Below are positions 16,523 to 24,048 of a stretch of DNA of 64,000 nt, piece by piece. The stretch spans positions 191,626-255,625 of the forward strand of contig DHHM01000010.1 of the NCBI GenBank assembly GCA_002403305.1, given 5' to 3'. Both the position numbers and the translations under genes were made by a program. Source of the DNA: Bacteroidales bacterium UBA4772 (GTDB lineage Bacteria > Bacteroidota > Bacteroidia > Bacteroidales > VadinHA17). Position 1 is the stretch's first letter, and the number at the start of each line of letters is the position of its first letter. Under the pieces are notes generated by a model that saw only the letters and a program-made list of their open reading frames with translations, searched no databases and had not been told where the DNA came from.

Positions 16523-16938
16523 TAATTCAGCCATAATTCCGCTAATATTTGAAGAAACGAACAAATCTTGTAATTTGAAAGACGTTGATCTTGTTTAAGT
16601 TATGTTTTGACTGGAGATAGATAAATTCGTCAACGAAAGCGTCAGTCGGAGGGATTTCTGATAAATTGGTCTGCATGCCATCTCCCTATCTGAGGGTCTT
16701 AGAACCTTGCGGTGTAATCGTACAAACAAGGGTTTTTAATGCTGAATGATAATATGTTATACTCGTTTTGGGTCAATCTTTTGGTGTTTTTATTGAGTTT
16801 TTACCTTTTGAAACTGCTATTAGGAGTCAAATAAGGAATGGAAATTAATGTTTTTTGTGGCATTTTGGATACTTGGAAAGAGAATTTACTGGAGTATCAT
16901 AAATTGGCATATCTCTTGTCGATACCGAAGTTGAGCAT
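16523..16938. other. AT-rich intergenic stretch, no gene found
   Basis: I see no convincing gene, RNA or repeat here. The longest open frames are short, lack a ribosome site and look like chance. The stretch separates repeat copy B from the promoter of the RelE/ParE-type module. Confidence 0.5.
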
Positions 16939-16969
16939 TTTGTTTATGCATTGAGGATGATTATCTTTG
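16939..16969 (+). promoter_or_regulatory. Strong Bacteroidota-type promoter of the toxin-antitoxin pair
   Basis: TTTG at 16939-16942, exactly 19 bases of spacer, and TATCTTTG at 16962-16969 match the -33/-7 consensus fully. The antitoxin ATG at 17013 follows after a leader of roughly 40 bases. Confidence 0.65.
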
Positions 16970-17012
16970 TAAAAGAGGACAAGCTTGTAGATCTCGTTTA
17001 ACTCATCTGATT

Positions 17013-17189
17013 ATGAAAACAAAAAATATAAAACCAAAAGAGAAAGACAATTGGGCTTTACCGGGTAATCCTATATCCCATAATGAGTTCAAGGATGGGA
17101 TTAAAAAAGCAGAGGAAGGTCCATTTTATACTTTAGAGGAGTCAAAAAACATGCTCGAAGAATGGAGGAAGAAAAAAAGCTCCCGGTAA
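17013..17189 (+). CDS. Small antitoxin of a RelE/ParE-type module
   Basis: This 58-residue basic/acidic protein begins MKTKNIKPKEKDNWALPGNP. Its C-terminal half (about residues 36-57) is a likely helix ending EEWRKKKSSR. It is too short for usual length cut-offs, but its start is well placed after a consensus promoter. Its end overlaps the toxin start by 28 bases, the classic antitoxin-first layout. The C-terminal helix would wrap the toxin. Sequence similarity to a named antitoxin family is not clear to me, so the call rests mainly on the gene order. Confidence 0.7.
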   Translation: MKTKNIKPKEKDNWALPGNPISHNEFKDGIKKAEEGPFYTLEESKNMLEEWRKKKSSR

Positions 17190-17497
17190 AAGTATCCAAA
17201 TTATTTCTCATTGATCTTAATAGCATTTTTCAATATGGAGTAGAGACCTTTGGCCTCAAGCAAGCTGAACTTTATGAGAATGAGATATGGAAGTTAGTGG
17301 AAGGACTTTCAAGCAATTGGCTACTCTTTTCTGAATGCCGTCATCTGCCAACAAAGTCTAAAATGTACAGATGGATTGTCCTGGAATCTCACCTCATCAT
17401 CTATCGCATCACAATCAAAGAAATACAGGCACTCCGGATACTGCATTCTAACCGTAGCATAACAAAAATTAGAGCTTCCAGAGGGATAAGATTATAA
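17162..17497 (+). CDS. RelE/ParE-superfamily toxin
   Basis: This 111-residue protein shows the ParE-like pattern: an N-terminal strand (KVSKLFLIDLNSIFQYG), helices with FGLKQAELYENEIWK, then RHLPTKSKMYRWIVLESHLIIYRI. It ends with EIQALRILHSNRSITKI, the usual C-terminal strands with a catalytic-type Arg/His region. ParE proteins poison gyrase, while RelE proteins cut mRNA on the ribosome. The long N-terminal helices and the LHSNRS ending favour a ParE-like protein. It overlaps the antitoxin gene. It lies alone between repeat copies B and C with the dipeptidase gene. Confidence 0.8.
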   Translation: MEEEKKLPVKVSKLFLIDLNSIFQYGVETFGLKQAELYENEIWKLVEGLSSNWLLFSECRHLPTKSKMYRWIVLESHLIIYRITIKEIQALRILHSNRSITKIRASRGIRL

Positions 17498-17596
17498 TTA
17501 ATAGATTCATACGAGCACACGTGTATCCTTTCATGCCAAGCTCGAAAAGCACCAGTATATCGAAAGGTTCGGCAACTATGCCGTTCACTGCAAACG

Positions 17597-17735
17597 CCAG
17601 TGACCCTGACCACTTTCCGCCGGTATAAATTGACCACTTATAACCGGCGTTATTCTTTTGATTTATAGATAGATATAAAGTTGCAAGCATTTCCGGCGCA
17701 ATGTGGTTAATGCATTCTGCCTATGTAATCAGATA
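17597..17735. repeat. Repeat R1, resembling the end of an IS21-type element
   Basis: About 139 bases starting CCAGTGACCCTGACCACTTT contain several GACCACTT motifs and end with TTCCGGCGCAATGTGGTTAA. A second copy (R2) lies at 27574-27709 in the same orientation. Reiterated GACCACT motifs resemble terminal regions of IS21-family elements, but no istA or istB gene is present. The two copies bracket about 10 kb. Confidence 0.6.
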
Positions 17736-17736
17736 T

Positions 17737-18996
17737 TCATATTTCTGAGATCTTGTTGATTTCCCTTCCTTTTTCAATTACCTTATCCCAGACTCTGAGA
17801 AAATTACCCGATAGAATTTTTCTAATATCATCTTCCGAGTAACCTCGCCTGAGCAACTCAAATATAATCACAGGGTAACCCGAAACATCTCGAACATCTG
17901 CCGGCTGAGTGGGTCCCACCCCGTTAAAATCAGAACCTAACCCAACATGGTCTATACCCGCTATGTGAACAATATAATCAATATGGTTAACCAGTTGCTT
18001 TGAATCCGTGACGACTTTATGTGACTTTACAAACTCATCCAGATAAGCAGCTCCTTCCTGCGAGTAATAAGTTATCTTTTGCGATTTCAGATAACCAATG
18101 GCCTCATTACAGTTTCTGAGACAGACAGAATCAAGAAACATTGACCCGAAATTCACCATAATGACCCCATCCTTGTCGGCTATCAGTTTTATAGGAGTAT
18201 CCGGGAGATTCCGTTCATAGCCCGGGGTAAAGTGCCTGCAGGATGAATGAGTTGCCACAACCGGAGCACTGGAGTAGCGTAACGCCTGATACACCGTACT
18301 GTCTGTAGAATGGGAGATGTCTATCATTATCCCGAGACGGTTCAGTTCCCTGATCACTTCAAGACCAAAAGGGCTAAGCCCATTCCACTGTCTGTACTCG
18401 TCAAAGTTGGAATCGCTTATCTGATTTGTCTCGTCATGACAAAGCGTGATATAAACTACACCTATGTCCTTGAGGTATTCCAGGTATTCGATGTCCTCTC
18501 CTATAGGGGATCCGTTCTCAAGACATACCGGTAAGGAAAACAGCTGCCTGCTGAAATTACTCCTGACTTCATCGGGATTCAGTGCTGCGGCAAACATATC
18601 AGGATAGGTTTCAGTGTAAAAAGATATCAGCCTCCGAAGTGAATCAACCAGCTCTCGGCCATCATCCACACCAAGTTCAGAATTGATGTATATTACTGAC
18701 ATAGTCGCTTTCAATCCGCCCTCGTTTGCTCTCTCAAGATCAAAATCACCCTGCTGTGTTCGCTTCGAGATATCCCCGGGAAAATTCAGGAGCCACTCCG
18801 GCCAGTCGATATGAGAATCAATGATCAGGTTTTTCTGAGAAATCTCGAGAGCCATTTTCATAAGCGCTTCATCAGACTTTTCCTTCAGCCGGTTTTTGCA
18901 TGATGGCAGCAGAGCGACAAACAGTACAGAAACCAGTGTCCAAAGGCTAATTTTATTGCCATATAAGCCTTGCAACGTAAGGTTGATTAATTTCAT
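17737..18996 (-). CDS. Membrane dipeptidase (peptidase family M19), lipoprotein
   Basis: M19 enzymes are zinc dipeptidases of the amidohydrolase fold that cleave dipeptides, including some with D-residues. Here the metal site begins with IDSHIDWPEW (the family usually has DGHND). Next come DISHS, THSSCRHFTPGYERNLPD and HVGLGSDFNGV, all hallmark segments. The chosen start (ATG at 18996) gives a signal sequence ending LLPSC, a lipobox, so the protein is likely anchored in the outer or inner membrane and periplasmic or surface-exposed. A longer start at 19035 would put 13 extra residues before the signal. DSHID in place of DGHND keeps the His and Asp ligands. Confidence 0.88.
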   Translation of the reverse strand: MKLINLTLQGLYGNKISLWTLVSVLFVALLPSCKNRLKEKSDEALMKMALEISQKNLIIDSHIDWPEWLLNFPGDISKRTQQGDFDLERANEGGLKATMSVIYINSELGVDDGRELVDSLRRLISFYTETYPDMFAAALNPDEVRSNFSRQLFSLPVCLENGSPIGEDIEYLEYLKDIGVVYITLCHDETNQISDSNFDEYRQWNGLSPFGLEVIRELNRLGIMIDISHSTDSTVYQALRYSSAPVVATHSSCRHFTPGYERNLPDTPIKLIADKDGVIMVNFGSMFLDSVCLRNCNEAIGYLKSQKITYYSQEGAAYLDEFVKSHKVVTDSKQLVNHIDYIVHIAGIDHVGLGSDFNGVGPTQPADVRDVSGYPVIIFELLRRGYSEDDIRKILSGNFLRVWDKVIEKGREINKISEI

Positions 18997-19201
18997 GGCC
19001 TTTCTGATTGTGAAAGTTGAGCAGGCACCCCTCAACGCTCAATTGTATAGATAACTGGTAATGAACATGAAAAGCACCCTGTATTCTTCCAGGTTATGTA
19101 CTAAAATCAAATTTACACCATTGATGCAGCGAAGTCAAGTTAAATTGGCACTTATCTTAACCCGTTAAGCCAGGATTGCGATAATTAAACATTACAAAAA
19201 A

Positions 19202-19397
19202 TGCAAAATCCCGCAGACCATTGATCATGAGGGATTTGGAAGATTACCATCCGAGAAATAGAGAGTGAGTGAGGAAAGAGAAAGAGAGTGATGTGCCCGA
19301 TCTTGCTCTCACTCTCACTCTCCTTGTATGGTACCACCAGCCCCGGGAGATTTTTAGGTTGGATTTCTGATTGCCAATAACGACGGCCGTCAGTTAT
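19202..19397. repeat. Copy C of the tRNA-Phe 3'-flank repeat, split by a GAGA/TCTC-rich insert
   Basis: The left part (19202-19237) is the terminator hairpin with a few changes. The right part (19329-19397) has TGGTACCACCAG followed by the shared flank (GGATTTCTGATTGCCAATAA). Between them, in place of a 15-base spacer, lie about 90 bases with purine-rich (GAGAGTGAGTGAG) and matching pyrimidine-rich (CTCACTCTCACTCTCC) arms that could fold into a long hairpin. The 413 bases between the dipeptidase start and the DUF5615 pseudogene hold nothing else that I can name. Confidence 0.65.
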
Positions 19398-19409
19398 TAT
19401 TCTCAAACC

Positions 19410-19754
19410 TCAACCGTTAATCTCAAGACATCCAATATCCTTGTAAGTTGGATCAGTAAGAAAAGTATTAATCAGATCGGAGTTTATTCGAAGTACATTT
19501 ACAAGGTTACGGGTGCTTGTATCACCTAATCTGAGCTATGTCACCTTAGGTGAAGCCACTTTTAGAAGTCCAAGATCATAAAAATCGCTGTCGAATGTTA
19601 CAATTGCATATTCATTTTCTTGCGCAAATTTCCAGATTTCTGAGTCCTTGGAATTTTCAAGTCCCAGTTCGCTTACCTGACCTGACTCGGGAAAAATATC
19701 CCGGATTTTATTTACGATACGAAATGAAATATTCTGATCAAGAAGTAATTTCAT
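19410..19754 (-). pseudogene. DUF5615 PIN-like toxin, interrupted by one TAG codon
   Basis: The first 72 codons encode a typical DUF5615 protein (MKLLLDQNISFRIVNKI, later IVTFDSDFYDLGLL). A TAG at 19536-19538 then stops the frame. The same frame continues for 41 codons reading LRLGDTSTRNLVNVLRINSD and on to CLEING before TGA, exactly the expected C-terminal part of the family. The TAG sits where the family usually has Trp (PKVIW-LRxG), so a single TGG-to-TAG change explains it. There is no frameshift. The partner DUF433 antitoxin is intact and overlaps by one base. The toxin is therefore probably dead, while the antitoxin remains. Confidence 0.8.
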
Positions 19755-19975
19755 CAGAGTGTCTGAAGTTTACGTTCTCTGTCGGCAGCATACATTAAGC
19801 AAGCTCTGATATCTGCTCTGTTAAGCTCAGGAAAATCAGACAGGATTTCATCGTAATTCATTCCGGATCCCAGCCAGCCAAGTATGTCAAACACAGTTAT
19901 TCTTGTATTCCTTATACAAGGCTTGCCAAATCTTTTATCTGGTCTGATTCTGATTATCTTATTATATGCTTTCAT
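19754..19975 (-). CDS. DUF433 antitoxin
   Basis: This 73-residue protein has the DUF433 helix-turn-helix-like fold: IIRIRPDKRFGKPCIRNTRI, TVFDILGWLGSGMNYDEILSDFP and a DIRACLMYAADRE tail. DUF433 proteins pair with PIN-like DUF5615 toxins, and that is the layout here, with a one-base overlap (TAATG type). The frame is intact. A TATCTTG sequence sits just upstream of the ATG, one base short of a full -7 box. Confidence 0.85.
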   Translation of the reverse strand: MKAYNKIIRIRPDKRFGKPCIRNTRITVFDILGWLGSGMNYDEILSDFPELNRADIRACLMYAADRERKLQTL

Positions 19976-20030
19976 ATTACAAAGATACGATTTCTATAAT
20001 TCGAATTTGACAATATTCCAATTTCAAAAC

Positions 20031-20190
20031 TCGTCACCGTTCCCGTCGCCGCCAATAATGTAAAATCCCGCAGATCATTGATCATGCGGGATTTGCGTTT
20101 TTAAGACGTGGTACCACCAGCCCCAAGAGATAATAAGGTTAGATTTCTGATCGCCAGAAACGACAGCCGCTTGAGATCTTTCGCTATTCT
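20031..20190. repeat. Copy D of the tRNA-Phe 3'-flank repeat
   Basis: It starts with CGTCACCGTTCCCGTCGCC, followed by the terminator hairpin (perfect arms AAATCCCGCA and TGCGGGATTT), then TTTTTAAGACGTGGTACCAC plus CAG, identical to the end of tRNA-Phe. It then runs into the shared flank (GATTTCTGATCGCCAGAAAC and GAGATCTTTCGC). It fills most of the 248-base gap between the DUF433 and DUF2442 genes. Confidence 0.78.
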
Positions 20191-20223
20191 TAAGCCAATG
20201 CGTTTAGGTATCTTCTATTCCTG

Positions 20224-20460
20224 CTATAGTAATGCAGATACAGAAATGTCTTCATCTATACTTTCCCAGTGGATCCCAACACCATTGCCAATAAGCCTCC
20301 AGTCTTTGAGTTGTTCTTTGCTGGCTTTTCTCAATCTTGGAAACCATAATAATGGAACACCTATCTCTCTTCCATCTTGTAACTGAACATAAAGCATGTC
20401 CTTTGTGAACCATACTTTGGAAGCAAGAATACTTACTGTTCTATTTGCTAAAGTGCTCAT
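20224..20460 (-). CDS. DUF2442 protein
   Basis: This 78-residue protein matches the DUF2442 pattern: VWFTKDMLYVQLQDGREIGV, PLLWFPRLRKAS, WRLIGNGVGIHWESIDEDIS. Members commonly follow DUF4160 genes, and the pair is suspected to be a toxin-antitoxin-like unit, but function is not established. It overlaps the upstream DUF4160 gene by 20 bases. The frame is intact. Confidence 0.85.
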   Translation of the reverse strand: MSTLANRTVSILASKVWFTKDMLYVQLQDGREIGVPLLWFPRLRKASKEQLKDWRLIGNGVGIHWESIDEDISVSALL

Positions 20461-20677
20461 CCCATTTCTCCTTTATAAGTACTTCATTCTTCTCAATAAT
20501 CTCGCCAATTTCTCTTAACTCTTTCCCGGTAAAACCATAATTAACTGCTACAAAAAGAGGTTCTATCCAGAATTTTGCATATTTCTCTGCCTTTTCAATA
20601 TGAATATGTACTGGTTCATCTCTTTCATTACTGAAAAAGAAGAACCTGTAACCCTTTATTAACAATACTGTTGGCAT
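20441..20677 (-). CDS. DUF4160 protein
   Basis: This 78-residue protein starts MPTVLLIKGYRFFFFSNE, followed by DEPVHIHIEKAEKYAKFW, the DUF4160 signature with conserved His residues. It is the first gene of a two-gene unit with DUF2442. I chose the ATG at 20677; a TTG three codons upstream lies inside the -7 promoter box and is unlikely. With that promoter the transcript would be leaderless or nearly so. Function is unknown; a toxin-antitoxin role is only suspected. Confidence 0.82.
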   Translation of the reverse strand: MPTVLLIKGYRFFFFSNERDEPVHIHIEKAEKYAKFWIEPLFVAVNYGFTGKELREIGEIIEKNEVLIKEKWDEHFSK

Positions 20678-20683
20678 ACTTAA

Positions 20684-20714
20684 CAAAGATAATTAATAAC
20701 AATGATCTTCCAAA
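20684..20714 (-). promoter_or_regulatory. Consensus promoter of the DUF4160/DUF2442 pair
   Basis: On the minus strand, TTTG at 20714-20711, a 19-base spacer and TATCTTTG at 20691-20684 match the consensus fully. The -7 box ends six bases before the ATG at 20677. Confidence 0.6.
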
Positions 20715-20876
20715 CAAAGATCGATTAGTTACTCAATATGGATGCCAAGATAATGATCCTCCAGCCAACTTATACAATTTACCAGTGTACAGAATTATTG
20801 ATAAACAAGACTTGTTAAGGGTCGACTTTTGTCAATATTCTACTTTTCTATCCTCCTTTTTAAAGGATGATATATA

Positions 20877-21124
20877 TCAATCTCTCGTTTCAATTCCTTC
20901 AGGTTGGCACCTTTTTACCACTCTGTGCTTCCAGCGGGCATAAAGCGACGGTGCTATGTGATACTTCCGGATAGTTGCTGCGTGTCCTTCCCGTTCTCCT
21001 TCCTGAAGGATCGACAAACGATCCTCAGGTGTAAATTTTCTTCGTGTTAATGTCATTGTTCCCAAATTTAATCAGACCTAATTTGTTTTTCAAATTATGT
21101 CCAGCTATTTGGGGAGTTAAGACA
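20877..21124 (-). mobile_element. IS3-family remnant with truncated OrfA
   Basis: A 60-codon frame starting near 21056 reads TLTRRKFTPEDRLSILQEGE then IRKYHIAPSLYARWKHRVV, the N-terminal helix-turn-helix of IS3-type OrfA transposase. It then leaves the family sequence and stops after about 60 residues. Upstream, TGTCTTAACTCCCCAAATAG at about 21105-21124 (minus strand) looks like the element's left inverted repeat. OrfB and the right end are missing. The roughly 190 bases between this remnant and the DUF4160 gene show only that gene's promoter. Confidence 0.75.
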
Positions 21125-21186
21125 CCCTATAATACAGGGGATGGATCAATCCGCGGATAATGCCTTACTGATTGATACAGGAATAC

Positions 21187-22557
21187 TCAACTATGCAAAG
21201 GGAGAATAATAGTAAAGGTACTACCTTTCGATAATTCCGACATAACCGAAATTTTTCCATTATGTGACGTAATGATTTTTTCAACCAGGGATAACCCTAT
21301 GCCATGGCCCTTTGTATTAGTAGCACTTTTTGCACGATAAAATGCTTGAAAAATCATCTTTAGCTCCTCTTCAGAAATTCCAATACCTGTATCCGAAAAA
21401 TTCATGATAACATTATTCCCTTCATTAGTTACGCTGATTTCAGCAGTATGATTGCCGGAATATTTACAGCTATTGTCAATAATGTTACTTAAGGCTGTTC
21501 TGAGTAGTTGCTCATTACCTTTTCCAGTAAGTTTAAGCTCATCATCTATTGACTCGGAGAAATTAATGTTAATCTGATAGTTATCGTTTACTTTAAGGAC
21601 ATCTCTTTTGGCCTGCCAGAGTATTTCATCTATTCTGATCTGGCTAAAATCCGCCTCTGAAAATTCAGAACTGGCCTGAGCCATTTGCAGTAGCCGGTTT
21701 GAAATATGATTTAGGTTCTTAATATTGCCGAGCACAGTAATGATTGTTTCTCTATACTCTTCATTTTTTCTCGCTTTCATCAGGATCACTTCAAGATGGC
21801 CGGTTATGACTGTAAGGGGAGTGCGCAATTCATGAGAAGCGTTGGCAATGAAATTTTTCTGAATTTTAAAAGCTGATTCAATCCTTTCGAGCATTTTATT
21901 AAATGTTTGTGCAAGCATTGAGATCTCGTCCTTGCCATTTCCTTCCGATATTCTGGCATTCAGGTTGGATACGCCGATTGCCTCCACCTGTGCCATGATA
22001 TTTGAAATAGGGGTCAGAGCTCGTGATACAAATAATCTTCCTGAAATATATACTATACCCAGGCTGATTATGAAGACAATAAGAAGAATGACACGAAGTC
22101 GTTTAAGTTTGCCCAAGCCATAGATATCTGTAGCTGCAGCAAAAACGACATATCTATCGTACTTGCCTGCGTAAAATTGGCCAAGCACTTCATAAGGTAT
22201 CTGTTTAAAACGGACTACTTCTTTTAGCCGAACCTCATTTATCAATTCCGGTGATATAATCAACAACTTGTCTTCATCAGTACTGTAGACAGCATTATTC
22301 TGATAATCGTAAATAATTATCTTCTCTTTAGGCAGGCTTACGGGATTGTTTATTTCAATTCTTTTTAATAATTCGGCGTCTATTTCATCTATATCTATCA
22401 GCATCTGTGCAACCATTTTTGCTTTACTGCCAAGCCGGTCATAAAACTCCTTCTTTCTGCCTTCTGAAAAAGAAATATAAACGGAGAGTGAAGATGACAG
22501 GAGAATCATGGCAACAATACCTATAAACTGGTACAATAGTTTCTTCCTTATTTCCAT
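21187..22557 (-). CDS. Sensor histidine kinase (HAMP, HisKA, HATPase)
   Basis: This 456-residue membrane kinase has TM1 at about 10-29, a periplasmic sensor of ~125 residues, and TM2 at about 156-173. A HAMP domain follows, then the phosphoacceptor in NASHELRTPL (His242). The ATPase domain has the N box (NIIDNSCKYSG), G1 box (FSDTGIGI) and G2 box (GHGIGLSLV). The layout is that of CusS/BaeS-type envelope or metal sensors. It begins at the stop codon of the response regulator gene with a one-base overlap, so the two form an operon. The signal is unknown; the neighbouring envelope genes suggest an envelope-related signal. Confidence 0.93.
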   Translation of the reverse strand: MEIRKKLLYQFIGIVAMILLSSSLSVYISFSEGRKKEFYDRLGSKAKMVAQMLIDIDEIDAELLKRIEINNPVSLPKEKIIIYDYQNNAVYSTDEDKLLIISPELINEVRLKEVVRFKQIPYEVLGQFYAGKYDRYVVFAAATDIYGLGKLKRLRVILLIVFIISLGIVYISGRLFVSRALTPISNIMAQVEAIGVSNLNARISEGNGKDEISMLAQTFNKMLERIESAFKIQKNFIANASHELRTPLTVITGHLEVILMKARKNEEYRETIITVLGNIKNLNHISNRLLQMAQASSEFSEADFSQIRIDEILWQAKRDVLKVNDNYQININFSESIDDELKLTGKGNEQLLRTALSNIIDNSCKYSGNHTAEISVTNEGNNVIMNFSDTGIGISEEELKMIFQAFYRAKSATNTKGHGIGLSLVEKIITSHNGKISVMSELSKGSTFTIILPLHS

Positions 22558-23234
22558 TACGCTTCATCTATATAATAGCCAAGTCCAACCTTGGTGTGAA
22601 TTAATTTTTCTTCAAAATCCCTATCAATTTTTTTTCTTAAAATACTGATATATACATCAACCACATTTGTTCCAGTGTCAAATGTAATATCCCATACTTT
22701 TTCGGCAATTTCAACCCGGGACAATACCCTGCCCTTATTCTTCATAAGGAACTCCAGAAGTTCAAATTCCTTGCCTGTCAGATCAATATGTTTATCTCCC
22801 CGGGTTGCTGACTTCTTATTAAGGTTAAGATTGAGGTCAGCTATCTTTATCACCCTGGATGTCTGGATCAAGCCTGAAGCCCTCCTTGTAAGTGCATTAA
22901 TCCTGGCAAGAAGCTCTTCAAACTCAAAAGGTTTTACCAGATAATCATCAGCCCCGGAATCAAATCCGGTTACCTTATCATCAGTGTTGTCAAGCGCTGT
23001 AAGCATTAAAACAGGTACCAGAAGACCTTTCTGCCGGATGAGTTTGCACAGCTCATACCCATTTATATTTGGCAGGATAACATCCAGAATTATTAGATCA
23101 AAGTCACCTTTCGATGCAAGCTTCTCGCCCATCTGTCCGTCAAAGGCAACCTCTGTTTCATAGCCTTTTTCAGTAAGTCCTTTTCTTAGAAATTCAACAA
23201 CCTGAGGTTCGTCTTCAATAAGCAGAATCTTCAT
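22557..23234 (-). CDS. OmpR/PhoB-family response regulator
   Basis: This 225-residue protein has a receiver domain (residues 1-118) with the acidic pocket IEDE (about 6-9), phosphoacceptor Asp51 (ILDVILP) and the conserved Lys in LVKPFEFEEL. A winged-helix DNA-binding domain follows (about 125-222; LTGKEFELLEFLMKNKG, TNVVDVYISILRKKID). It is the cognate partner of the overlapping histidine kinase gene. Targets cannot be read directly, but the OmpH, OmpA and SPOR genes on the same strand are candidates. Confidence 0.94.
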   Translation of the reverse strand: MKILLIEDEPQVVEFLRKGLTEKGYETEVAFDGQMGEKLASKGDFDLIILDVILPNINGYELCKLIRQKGLLVPVLMLTALDNTDDKVTGFDSGADDYLVKPFEFEELLARINALTRRASGLIQTSRVIKIADLNLNLNKKSATRGDKHIDLTGKEFELLEFLMKNKGRVLSRVEIAEKVWDITFDTGTNVVDVYISILRKKIDRDFEEKLIHTKVGLGYYIDEA

Positions 23235-23282
23235 TTGGAATCTGGGGTTAAATTATCCTGGCCCGGCATTTCAATTAATAGT

Positions 23283-23810
23283 CTATTTTATTTTAAGTTT
23301 TGCCTTGACCAAAGCTGTCACATCAGTACTCTTTCCCTCGTCAAAAAATAAAAGAGAGCTCCCTTGCGAAGAATTGAAAATATAAATATAACCATTCTCT
23401 TTACCAACGGCCTTAATTGCTTTCTCAACTTTCATATAAACAGGCTGGAAAAGTTCTGTCTGTCTATCCTGTAATTGCGCCTGGGCAGAACTTTGAAATT
23501 CCTGAATTCTCCTGTTCATGTCGCTCAGTTCCTGTTCTCTGGTTTGTTTTACGATATTGCTGAGATTTTTGCTATCCTTAATATAAGCATCGTACTTAGA
23601 GTCCAGCTCTGCTGACATTATCTCAAGATAATTTATGAGTTCCTTCTGTAATTTCTCCAGTTTAATATTGGCAGAGTCATATTCAGGTAATGCCTGAATT
23701 AGTTCGTCGCTGTTGATATGTCCAAACTTAAAATTCTGCGCCATGACATTTTGGCTAGCCAAAACTGTGATGGTGAACAATAAAAATGTATTACTTATAT
23801 AACTTCTCAT
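23283..23810 (-). CDS. OmpH/Skp-family periplasmic chaperone
   Basis: This 175-residue protein has a signal peptide (residues 1-24, ending NVMAQN). The Skp/OmpH pattern follows: FGHINSDELIQALPEYDSAN, then long coiled-coil arms (about 48-130), and a C-terminal beta region (KENGYIYIFNSSQGSSLLFF). Skp chaperones hold unfolded outer-membrane proteins in the periplasm. It is 48 bases before the response regulator gene on the same strand. Because it sits next to a two-component system and OmpA/SPOR genes, it may be a dedicated, inducible copy rather than the housekeeping skp. Confidence 0.88.
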   Translation of the reverse strand: MRSYISNTFLLFTITVLASQNVMAQNFKFGHINSDELIQALPEYDSANIKLEKLQKELINYLEIMSAELDSKYDAYIKDSKNLSNIVKQTREQELSDMNRRIQEFQSSAQAQLQDRQTELFQPVYMKVEKAIKAVGKENGYIYIFNSSQGSSLLFFDEGKSTDVTALVKAKLKIK

Positions 23811-24048
23811 CTGAAATAACTTGTGATATTAATTTTTGGCCATAGACTTCGGGGTTAGTTTATCTTCCCGCAGATCGTTAAAGGATTGTTATTTGCATGT
23901 ACCGGTTTTACAATCAGACAAATATCGGAGCTTATGAAATCAGTTTAACAAATAAATCCATAATCCTTAAGGCACTGACTCCGAACGAAGCTCTTTATCC
24001 TGATATTCAAAAGAAATGTCCTTTACACAATCAGGAGATTTTTTATTA

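Noticed and set aside
16361..16564. Small minus-strand protein of 67 residues inside repeat copy B.
   Set aside because: Its frame runs through the terminator hairpin and tRNA fragment and differs from the frame that is conserved among copies, so it is not a gene.
20671..20943. Plus-strand frame of 90 codons between DUF4160 and the IS3 remnant.
   Set aside because: It runs across the opposite-strand promoter into the IS3 remnant and shows no protein family features.
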